Shown here in pieces: positions 46,346 through 56,455 of a stretch of 64,000 nucleotides of DNA. A program made the position numbers and the translations under genes. The DNA is taken from NCBI GenBank assembly GCA_029298735.1, contig JANSLP010000064.1:62001-126000 (forward strand). The letters run 5' to 3'. This stretch comes from Ophiostoma sp. CBS 140.51. Its lineage: Eukaryota; Ascomycota; Sordariomycetes; Ophiostomatales; Ophiostomataceae. The notes below the pieces were generated by a model, which was given only the letters and a program-made list of their open reading frames with translations, did not search any database and was not told the origin of the DNA. Numbering within the stretch: the stretch's first letter is position 1; each line of letters opens with the position of its first letter.

Positions 46346-49124
46346 GCCGGCTGTGGTTAGGCTGATAAGAACTTGGGGAGAATAAAGAGGATGGCATCCC
46401 AAAGTGAGAAGCCGTCAGGAATGTGCCCATTTATATAATTGCACATTATCGCACATTTGGATAGCAAGACATGACCAGACTGTACGGATAATTTATGATA
46501 CCAACCAATGTGGCTTTTTAACGATTGAACGATGTCGGCTATTCGTTTATTTTTGCTTATTTTGATTGCGAAGGAACGAACAAATTCCGGCAGTTCCAAC
46601 ATGGAATTGACAACGGAAGCAGCCGCATTTACGAACCTTTTAATATCATGATCCGTACTTTTCTCATCTATTTCTCAAGAGCCGCCGACGTCATTTTCCT
46701 GTCACTAATCGTTCGTGCTTCGGACACCATCTACCCGAACTCAGACACGAACGATTGAAAAGTACGGAGTGCAATGGGAGTACGAAATACGGATTACGTT
46801 TTCTGATGTTTCTGATTTTGGCAATGATCTGTCGTCTGTATTGTTTCCGGTACGATTTGACGTTTCTGCTGCCAAGGGCTGGGCGCTCGTTCCCGCTCCA
46901 GGAATAGAGTCTTGATTTGTGGTGTTAAGCTTTTTGATCTCACACTATTTACATCGGTGAATGGAGAATGACAAGGGCATCTGTGCTGCTGTGCTCTTGA
47001 GGCTCCCACGTTGAATAATCAATACTCAGTATTTAAAAACATGTGCCCAACGGCAGCGATCTGCCGAAGTTTCCTTTCTTCTTGCCGTCGTGTCGACATG
47101 ATTACGTCGACAACGCAGCCAAAAGCAGGGTCCTCATGTAGGGCCAGGCAGCCGTTTCCGCCGTATCTGAACCAGCCAACGAAGTCAAGGTGAGACAAAG
47201 TATTGGTCTCGTAAAAGCAAGTAAGATGGCTGTTGTACGTCGTCAGATGGGATTTGTCTTGTGCTTGTCCCAACCTTTCACAGCCACCCGGACCAGAACC
47301 GAGCCGGACGTGCGTGTTTGTCAGTTCGCTGCTGCTTCTCAGATGCCTTCCCCAGATCTCTTATTGCATATGCCAGGACATCGCACAGGACAAAGCACAG
47401 GGTCGACAAGGTTGCAGCGCAGCGTATGCTAGTGTCATCGTCTCAAAGTGGTTGGTCCAGAGAGCGCGACAAGTTCAAGCGCGGGCCAGGCGCTGCATGA
47501 AACGCAGGTGGAGGGTGTATTGGTTTCAGACCGTCTGAGCCTGGGTGGCCGTGGATGGAGTTCAGATGTGTTTTCCAGATCCTTATTTTGAAGTGAACAC
47601 AGCCTGCTCTTTTTCTTCTCAATACTTCTACCTTTTTATCCCTTTCCTGTTAGCTCTTTGCCTGTTGGCTCTTTCCCCTGTTGGCGCTCGCTGACAAGCA
47701 AGAGGCACAAGGGCGGAAACGGAAGGGGCGCAAAGCCAACGACGTCGACTTCAGTCCTTCAGTGCAACACAGAACGTGAGAGTTGTTCTGGCCGCAAGGA
47801 CCGCCAACACACAACTCAGGGCATACGTAAGCCTTTTTGCCGTTTTGTTGCCCCTCCACACCGAAATGTGCTAGTAAGTGTCGTGCTGAAGTGTCCTCCA
47901 GCTCAATCGTGCCTCGGAATGGGCGCTCCTTTGCCAGCTCGCGCTGGTTGTTCCTTCCCCTAATTGACCTGAAAGCATACGTATCCACAGTATGGGTACT
48001 GTGGCCGGTAGCTGCCGACAACTGCCAAATTCGTCGCACGCACTGTGCTGCTGCAAGCTATGTTTGCGCGCTAGCTGGGACGACTGCAAGATCGCAGGGC
48101 CCTGTTGCACTGAAGAAGAAATGGGCCAAGAAGGATCTTTTGACAGGCGAGTAGGGGAGGATTCGTAATTGCGCCTCCTGAGAAGGGTCAGAAAAAGAGA
48201 AAAAGAAAAGGTGAAATGGCACACGGAGTTTGGCCGAGCACTATTCGCTCTTTCCTTGCCGCTTGTTCCTTGCTGGCTCTTGCAGCTTTTGCGGCTCTTG
48301 CTCTTGTCGGATGCATTGCCAGTTTGTTCTTTGCAGGAAGGAGCGGCCAGGCCTCAGAAACCCATCAAAGTGTTTCGAGCTGTGCGGCCCCTTTTCTTCT
48401 CCTTCTCTCTTTCGTCGTATTCGCGGCGCTGGCCTACGTCCGCACTCCATTCTCCTGCCGTATGCTGCATGCTGTTGCCCAATGCTATTTCGTGCACATC
48501 TGCTGTGCCTTCCTATTCTGACGATGCATGCAGCCCTTGGACGTCCAAAAATAATACAGGTGCTGATCGGTTGCTGCAAGGAAGTTGCCACCTGCAGAAC
48601 TAGCTCAGCCCAGCGCCTGGGGCACCCTCACACCCTCGCACCTCCCCTGCACCTTCCCTGCTGCTTTCGCTCGGGAATCTCCTTTAAAGGCCAGGCTTGG
48701 CATTTTTTTGGAGGTCCACGGACTTGGCACCAGACAACCCATTCCGCTCAGCAGAGCTTCGCCCAAACGCCCTACAAACGGAACAACAGTTTTTGTTTCT
48801 TTCATCGTTCTCGCATCTTTCTTTTTACTATCTTTTCTTTTCTCTTTTTTCCTCTTTTCGGTATCGTCGTGTCGACGTTTCTTTGTTCTCGACTTTGTGG
48901 CCTAGGCTACGATCTTTCTCTTATTTCTTCTGCGTCTCCTCCGGATTCTTTATTCTCGTCTAGACCCTTCGCTCTTCTCTTCTCTTTTCTTGTCTTTTTC
49001 TTTTCTCTTTCTTCTTTCCTTCTTTCCTACCCTCTCTTCTACTCTCCTCTTCTCTACTGCGATCCTACGCCTTCCGAACCCTCCAAACGACCTCTTCTCG
49101 CAACTTCTTCATTCTTCCCTCACA
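46346..49124. other. Intergenic region upstream of the GPI aspartic protease
   Basis: About 2.8 kb without a recognised gene. The left part is AT-rich (3' end of the aminotransferase) and holds a gtacggagt motif at 46763-46771. The middle has only short frames with no family likeness. From about 48790 to 49120 the plus strand is heavily T/C-rich, a typical fungal leader directly ahead of the protease ATG. Confidence 0.5.
48790..49120 (+). promoter_or_regulatory. CT-rich leader of the aspartic protease gene
   Basis: A long polypyrimidine stretch (many tttctttt and ctcttctc words) ends a few bases before the ATG at 49125. Such tracts mark core promoters and transcription starts in filamentous fungi. 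Several small upstream ATGs are possible in it, but none is in frame with the protease without a stop or looks conserved. Confidence 0.5.
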
Positions 49125-50786
49125 ATGAAGACCACATCCGTTGCAGCCGGCGCCATCTTGGCCTCGGCCGCCAACGCCGCCATTCCCGAAGGCGTTGTCC
49201 AGATGGACGTGGGCAGACGCTCGGCACACCCCAGACTAATGCGCCGTGCCACGGCCAACACCGACTTAACGACGATTGCCAACAACCTGAGCGAGGGCGG
49301 CTACTTTGCAACGTGCAAGGTTGGCACGCCTGAACAGACACTGACGCTGCAGCTGGACACGGGCAGTAGTGATATCTGGGTGCCCTCGAGCAGTGCATCC
49401 GTCTGCGAGTCGTCCCGGTCCAGTGATGGCTGCAGTCTTGGTTCATGTAGGTTCTTTCACGGCACTTATTTTTAGCTCTTTCTATTGTTGTCACACCTGC
49501 TAACGATTCAGTCAACTCGGACGACTCTTCGACTTTCGAGGTGACCGGCAAGGACGAGTTTAGCATTTCCTACGTCGACGGTAGCCACTCAGACGGCAGC
49601 TACTTTACCGACGTCTTCACCATTGGCGGCAGCACCGTCACAAACATGACGATGGGCCTGGGCGAAAGCACAGACATCAACTTTGGCCTGGTGGGCATTG
49701 GCTACAAGACAGACGAGGCCATTGTGTCAACAGAGCAGACGCTGTCAGCGGCATACAACAACCTGCCGCTGGTCATGGTTCAGGAGGGCGTGATCAAGAC
49801 CAACGCCTACAGTTTGTGGCTGAACGACCTTGGTGAGTGCCCTTCCCCCCCCCCCCCCAGCTTCTTTCCAACTTTCCAGCTTTCCATATGTGTCCCACTA
49901 ACCTTTCCTTCCAGACGCCAGCACGGGCAACCTCCTCTTTGGCGGCATTGACACCGACAAGTACACCGGCGACCTGATCAAGGTCGATGTCTACAAGGAC
50001 CCCAACACCGGCACCTTCACCTCGTTTATTGTAGCTCTCACCTCGGTCGAGGCCGTCAGTTCCAGCGGCACCGACACCTTGACATCGACATCGTTCCCCA
50101 TCCCCGTTGTTCTCGACTCAGGCACGACCCTGTCCTACGTGCCCCAGGACATGGCCGAGCAGATCTGGACGGAAGTCGGCGCCGTGTACAACGCCGAGGT
50201 CGGCCTGGCCGTGATCCCCTGCAGCATGGCCTCGAGCGGCGGCCACTTTACCTTTGGCTTTGGCGGCCCCAGCGGCGCCTCCATTAACGTCGCCATGGAC
50301 GAGCTTGTTCTGGATCTGTTTTCGGGCGGCGGTGCCACCTTCTCGAGCGGCCAGTACAAGGGCGAGACGGCCTGCGAGTTTGGCATCCAGAACTCGACGA
50401 GCGACCCCTACCTGCTGGGCGACACATTTTTGCGCTCCGCCTACGTCGTCTACGACCTGGTCAACAACGAGATTGCGCTCGGCCAGACCGACTTCAACGC
50501 CACGTCCTCCAACATTGTCGCCTTTGCCAGCTCTGGCGCCACCATTCCGTCGGCCACCGCCGCACCCAGCCAGGCCGAGGTGACGCAGACGGCGGCTTTC
50601 ACGACGCCCGCCTTTGCCGCCTCATCGGGCTTCGCCTCGACCGCGACCGCCGCGTCTGGCGACTCCTCCAGCGGTAGCAGCGGCTCCAAGAACGCGGCCG
50701 GCATAAACGCCGTGCCCATGGACCTGCTGCGCATCGGCGTCATTAGCGCAACGATGTTCATTGCCGGTGGCCTGCTCATATTATAA
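49125..50786 (+). CDS. GPI-anchored aspartic protease (yapsin-like, pepsin family A1)
   Basis: Three exons (49125-49446, 49512-49832, 49915-50786) give 504 residues. A signal peptide (MKTTSVAAGAILASAANA) is followed by a very short pro-segment ending in Arg-Arg at 40-41, a likely Kex2-type processing site. The first catalytic motif is LQLDTGSSDIWVPSS with Asp78; a Cys pair (VCESSRSSDGC) follows closely, as in yapsins. The second is PVVLDSGTTLSYVPQ with Asp282. A conserved LLGDTFLRSAYVVYD precedes the end of the catalytic domain. The tail is Ala/Ser/Thr-rich and ends in a hydrophobic segment (MDLLRIGVISATMFIAGG), consistent with a GPI attachment signal. Such proteases sit at the cell surface and process wall or secreted proteins. 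The start is the last ATG of the frame after the CT-rich leader and gives a good signal peptide. Confidence 0.9.
49845..49858 (+). repeat. Poly-C run in protease intron 2
   Basis: Fourteen consecutive C residues lie between the donor at 49833 and the acceptor at 49913-49914. The run is followed by AG, creating a potential cryptic acceptor. It is a slippage-prone and sequencing-error-prone site. Confidence 0.9.
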
Positions 50787-53410
50787 TGGGTTGTAAGATA
50801 GATGTAAGGTGGGAGAGGAATGAGCTCGGCGCCTGTTTATGTGTGATACCCCTGGGGAGAAGAACACAGGCAGAGCAGATGGCGAGAGGATGGCGCAGAT
50901 CTGGCGCAGATTTTAATGCAAAAATGTACACATACTTTAGAAATCTTTATTTACAATGAACTCGATCTGTTTTAGTTTTGCGCTCCTCTTACGCTGCTTT
51001 CACGTTCGGGCAACAATGTCCACCGCCTTTCTAGACCGGCAGTTGGTGCTTCTCCACATGTTATGTGTGATATAGAGTGATATTAAGCTGTTGCCCGACA
51101 GCTACGTTCCGCAACAAGACGCCAACAAAGCCGCCAGACGAGGCTGTGCAGCCTTTGTGTTGAGTAACGTGGGCAAAGAGCAAATTGAATGAAGATGATA
51201 CAGGCATCGCCCTTTACAGCGGTGAAACACATTCCGGGCGGCTGGGTCTCTCTTCCTGGTCCCGCCTTTGTTGATATCCAACACACGGATGCCAAAGGCG
51301 ATCGTGGCCCGAAAAGACTCAGCCTTCTATTATTGACAACTCATTTGTTTACCTTTGATATCAATTTGGGTGGGAATACATGTGATATCACGGCGGCCTT
51401 GCCATCTCATGTTTTGACCCAGCCACAAAGAACGGCAAAAAGAGGGAGATATGTCATATCAGTCGACTGTTGGGTCATATCCGTTGACAATGCCTCATTT
51501 ACCTCAACTTGACTGCCTTGTTTGACGAGCTGAAAGACCAATAGTCTCAATGGCCAGTAATGCATGCAATCTCAAGGCTTGTTTTGCAATCTTGTCTTGC
51601 CATCTGGTAATCTTTCAGTCTTTGCAATCTCGAACCAAGCCTCGTTCTTTGTGGGGAGAAAAAAAAGAGGGAGTCAATAAAGACGAGGGATATGAGAAAG
51701 ACAGGGTATGTCTGATTTCGGTTGGCTGCCGAGGCACGATGATGTCAAGGAGGCCGTAATTCGACCATCGTGGCTCGTAAACAAGGTTTCTGTTTTCCGT
51801 TTGCGAAGAGCCGACATTGGAGGTGCAATACGTCCACCTACGTAATTCGCTCAATTCCACACTCATTCCACAGACCCAGCGAAACAGGCGGAGTTAAGGA
51901 GGCTTGGAGGCTGAGCTTTTGGATCTGATTGGATAGCCGAGAGGCCGCCTTGCTGGATTCAGCGGGAATTGGTTTGGACTGGGCCTACGCTGGCCCTTGC
52001 AGGCTGTGTTTTCTGTTCGGAAAGAGGGAGCGTTGGGGGCATCTGGTGCCCTGGCGCCCTAATACAGGCTGTGCCAGGCGAGCCCAGACGCTACAGTGGC
52101 GGCGCTACAGCGACCGAGAACATTCTCTTCATCGTGAATACATCGCACCTGCCGTAAGATGCACTGGAAAGAGAAGAGTTTTCAATGTTGACCGCACCTT
52201 CCTGCACGCCGTCGCTGACAGCGTACTCGACTATTAGCTATCTCTACTGCCTAGAACAGGCAAGTACAGTCCAGAGCCAAGCCAGTCTTGGGTGTGGCCA
52301 TGTGTAATACAAACAAGGTGGACAAACGACCCTAATACGAAGGCTCGTGATATGTTAAAAATGACCAGGTCATAACCACTGTAAGAGTACAAAGTATACA
52401 AAAATGACCTACAAAGCAGGCGCAGTTTTCTCTGAATGACCAAAGCGTTTGAAACAGGGTGAAAGTCTTGAAAAGATGAAAGGAAGCAAAGGAGTCTGAG
52501 AGACGATCAATCACGGGCCTTTCACAGCCTTCTCGGTCTTCTCCAGAAACAATGAATACTCATATCGAACGGAATACCGTCAAGATGACAAAAGAATCTC
52601 CAAAGAATGAGGGAATCAATTAACCACATGGCAGATCGCTCAGTGGTTGCCTCTCCCTCTTCTTCGGCATGGCCTTGTTCTAGGCCTAATTGGCCCTGTT
52701 TGGCTCGCCGTGTTAGTGGGCTTTGTCGTGGATTGCGGTTTCTGTTTCAGCGCTCAAGTCAACACTGCCAGTCCCTCCTTCCCCCGCTTCTGGCGGGCAA
52801 ATCCCAACGAGGCTCAGCCTCCTTTTCTCGCTGGGCGGCGGCAAGACCCACAGAAAACTCGAGAAAAACTCTTGCGGGCAAAAGACGACGTGCACAAAGT
52901 ACGACGTATTCACTGTATCTCGTTAGCGCCTTCCCTGCGGCTGCAGCGTGGTAGGCACTTGGCACTTGCCTCTTGGGGTCTGGCCAGGGGAAGAAGTGGT
53001 AGAACATGGGAAGAACACCACCCTCAACCACTCGCCTCCTTCCCAATTTTGCCCCCAGTGACCGTCTTTGACATCTTTGTCCACTCCCTACCTTCCTTAT
53101 CCACTACTGCCGCCCGTCACTGCCCCTTACCCTCTTATCCCAGTCTAGTCGAGCCTATCTCTTTCAACTTCCGAGGCTCCGTATTACTTCGCCATACGAA
53201 TACGTTCGCCTGCTATTGCTATTACCTCCTCTCATTAGTTACCCCCATTTACCCTCCGTCCCTGGTATATATTCCCAGTCGCCCCGGATCGACGACTTGC
53301 ATCCTTTCCTATTCTACTGCAGCAGCTCAACAAGTCTTTCCAACTTCTTACCAACATCGCCACATCTACTCTTTCGAGTATCACCAACTTCAACCTCACA
53401 CCACATCAAA
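50787..53410. other. Intergenic region upstream of calcipressin
   Basis: This stretch of about 2.6 kb contains the protease 3' end and the calcipressin promoter and leader. The open frames in the right half (about 52650-53700) are in other frames than calcipressin and show no family likeness. The segment at 53050-53410 is C/T-rich ahead of the ATG. A ctccgtattac word occurs near 53178. Confidence 0.5.
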
Positions 53411-54364
53411 ATGGACGCTCAAGCATCATCAACACTGGCCGCCGGCCAGGGTCACAGCCTCTCCCGCTCGTCCTCCTCCTCCTCGCTCGCCTCGTCCGCG
53501 CCGTCGGTCACTTCCTCTTCGTCTCTCCGCTCCAGACGCTCTTCCAACCTCACCCTCGACCTCTCCAACCTCCAGACCTCGTCCTCCACCACAGCCAGCC
53601 CCGCGCCGGTACCCACAAACACCTTGTTGTTCACCAACCTCGTGCACAATGACATCTTCCGCCCAGACAATCTCGAGACCATTCGCGATCTGGTCAGCCA
53701 GTCCGCCACCATTCACTCCTGGGCGCCCCTGAAATCGTTCCGCCGCATTGTCGCTTCGTTTTACTCGGCCGAGGACGCCGCGCGTGTCCGCGCCGTCTGG
53801 GAGGGTGAGCGCATCCTGGGCGCCGCCTGCCAGGTCTACTACGGCCGCCAGACCCCGCTGGACAGCAACGCCAATGCCGCGAAGAATCTGGCCCTGCCCG
53901 ACGCTGGCAAGCTCTTCTTTATTAGCCCCCCTCCGAGCCCGCCGCACGACTGGGAGATGCGTCTCGAGGGTGCGCCCAACAAGCAGGTCCATGCCGAGGA
54001 CCTGGCGGACGCGCTGGCGAAGCTGCACCACCAGGCAGACGACGTTGAAGACACCAAGATGAACGACGATATTGCCATGCGCTCGCCCGAGAGTGAGATC
54101 GGAAGCAGCCCCACCAAGACGCAGCACCTTCGCGCCGGCGGCCGCAGCCGCAGCTCAACACTCGTCATTTACCAACCCGCCGAGCACAGCACGCACTCGG
54201 ACCTGCCCGCGATTGCCGTCGAGGACATGACGGATGCCAACACGGACGAGGAGCTGAACAGCGCCACGTGGAAGTCGTCGTCTTCGCCGTCGCCTCTGAC
54301 AGCCGAGAAGCCCATCATGGCCCACACGGCACGGCCGCCCGTTGAGCTGATGCAGGATGCATAG
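53411..54364 (+). CDS. RCN1: Calcipressin (calcineurin regulator, RCAN/Rcn1)
   Basis: Calcipressins bind and modulate calcineurin, the calcium-activated protein phosphatase. The gene is a single exon of 317 residues. A Ser-rich N-terminus (1-66) precedes an RRM-like domain (about 68-148: NTLLFTNLVHNDIF, SFRRIVASFYSAEDAARVR and AACQVYYG). The hallmark phosphorylatable motif LFFISPPPSPPHDW follows at 168-181. Near the C-terminus TARPPVELM matches the conserved calcineurin-contact segment of the family. The start MDAQASSTL is preceded by tcaaa and is the last ATG before the conserved domain; the frame remains open upstream but in leader-like sequence. The length agrees with other filamentous-fungal calcipressins. 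The neighbours are unrelated. Confidence 0.93.
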   Translation: MDAQASSTLAAGQGHSLSRSSSSSSLASSAPSVTSSSSLRSRRSSNLTLDLSNLQTSSSTTASPAPVPTNTLLFTNLVHNDIFRPDNLETIRDLVSQSATIHSWAPLKSFRRIVASFYSAEDAARVRAVWEGERILGAACQVYYGRQTPLDSNANAAKNLALPDAGKLFFISPPPSPPHDWEMRLEGAPNKQVHAEDLADALAKLHHQADDVEDTKMNDDIAMRSPESEIGSSPTKTQHLRAGGRSRSSTLVIYQPAEHSTHSDLPAIAVEDMTDANTDEELNSATWKSSSSPSPLTAEKPIMAHTARPPVELMQDA

Positions 54365-56455
54365 ACGTGGTTTTAAAAGTGCTTTTTTTCTAGTTCCGGA
54401 GTTTTGCGTTTCTGTGCATTGCCCTTTCTCTTCTTGTTTCTCTTCTTTATTACCTGTATTTTTTATATCCTCGGGCATTTCTTTGTTTTCTACTTGTGTT
54501 CTTTCATTTAGCGTTTCTATTGCCGGGTTCATCATAGTTTTCTACTTGGTCACAAACATATCAGCGCATAGCAGGAGCCCTTTGCAGGCCTTAACTTTAC
54601 AACAAATTTCATAATACTTTAAGAATACTGCTTTCTCCCACCGTGACTTCTCTTTCTAGAACAATATGCGACCCTATTTGATCACCCATCAATTTGTCGA
54701 CCCCATCAACTGGATGGTGGCACAGCAGAAGGGAAATACAAATTCTGACACATCTTGGCGGCTTGCTTTCCTTCTGATCTGCCTTCCAGAAGAACCAAAA
54801 AGACAGGATAAGCATTCTTCCGCCAGAGACGGGACGATCATGCAACCCTTACCCTGTAGAGAAGGCAGAGGCAGCACACACAAAAGATGAATAACAAAGC
54901 CTGACTGTGGGACAGGACGTAAAACATGGGACCTTCATATTCAAAACTTCACTAACAAATAACGCCCAAGGCATAACTGAAGTATCACCGCAGCAACTAA
55001 CATAGTCAACTCATTAACATCCAGCCTATTCTGTCTGTGCCTGAACGCCTTTCTTTTAAGCTTTTTTAATATGAGTCTTTCCGTCTCTTCAAACTGCCAC
55101 GCCTCTCGGTGCTTTCTTCTTCCGCTGTTGTGGATTGTCCTTGACTGTACGGCGTACGGCGTGGAATAAGGTTTTGTCTCGACTATATGAGGCGCAGCCT
55201 TGTCATGGCACAAGCAATAACAGTCAAAACAGTAGCAGAGTCCAGGCAGACAGACACGTACAGCATACTCCTTGTTGTCCAAATAATAACAGCAGTCTGT
55301 GTCTTTATGAGCCACATTGTAAGATTCACACTTTTGTCAACAAAAAAGTGTAAAACTGCATCTTGTGCCTTGTGGTCTGCCTACGCGGGGGCGCCTTGGT
55401 ATTATTTGTTTTGTTGCTGCAGGCTGCAGAAACACACCAACAAAATAATCGGCAGGAACGGCAGGATTCACATCCCTGCTGAGACTGCCTCAACGTGCAT
55501 TTTACTCAGGACATCCACATACAACTCTGACAACAAAGCTTACTTTTGGTCAATATGCAGTCATCCTACCGTCTTTGTTCAATTTCAAGAGACAAAGTCT
55601 GTTGGCAAAACAGCCCAAGAGGCTCTTGATCATTCTATTTATCACACCGGCTTGAAGAAAGAGCGCAGGTGAAAAGATTATATTGTTGTATGCCTTGCGA
55701 GCTCTGTAGATCGAAGATAAATGGTATCAAGAGCTGGTATACGACCAGCGAAAGCAAAGGCTATGCTATGATCTGAAAATAAACTCCGCAAAAAGGGTAT
55801 CTCCCACTCCCTATGCTTTTTGTGTGGCCGTCCCACGACGCCAGAAGAAAATGCAAAATGTATGCAGAAGGATATAAAAAGCAGCTTCAAACTGAACTGC
55901 TATCGAATGGTTTCCGTAAATGGCAGACAGACCAAGAAGGAAGAACCAAGCTGTTGTCGCACTCGGCTTCCTCTTTTCGTTCGTCCAAGTCGTCAGGCCA
56001 TGTAAATGCTTCCAATGCAAAATTAGCAAAAAACCAAAGTAAAAACCGTATGCGCCAACCCAAATGCCGGTGTCCCCTTCGCCAAGGGGGGGTATCAAAA
56101 AATGTCCGGGCGCCAATGCCAAAAAAGCAACAACAAAAAGAGGAAACAAAAAACCCATGGGCCAAACCAGCCCAAAGAAAACAAAAACAAGACCAGCCAA
56201 TGTGGTCACAAAACAGGACCCCAGTCCAAATCCGAGCCCAAGCTCTCTCAAGACGAGACATGGCAAAACAACAAAACAACGAAAGGCCCCAGGCCAAACA
56301 CAAACACCATTCCAACAAAACCGACACCCTCTCGTCTTCCGCCACCCTCCTCTCCTCTTCCTCTCCATCTCCTTTCCTTCCTCTCCTCTCTCCTCCTCTC
56401 TCTCTCCTCACCTGAGCCACTACCTGGCTGTGCAAACCGCTGGGGGCAGAGGGCT
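54365..56455. other. Convergent intergenic region, calcipressin and AT-hook protein
   Basis: About 2.1 kb separates two convergent stop codons. It begins T-rich (54370-54560), suiting the calcipressin 3' UTR. The right half (about 56000-56330) is rich in A and C on the plus strand and may form the 3' UTR of the large minus-strand gene. No conserved coding sequence or RNA gene was recognised. Confidence 0.5.

Noticed and set aside
48230..49333. 367-codon plus-strand open frame overlapping the protease start
   Set aside because: It is in a different frame from the protease and its downstream half is a Ser/Phe/Leu translation of the CT-rich leader.
52647..53732. 361-codon plus-strand open frame overlapping calcipressin
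   Set aside because: It is in another frame. Its second half is a shadow of the calcipressin N-terminus and its first half has no family likeness.
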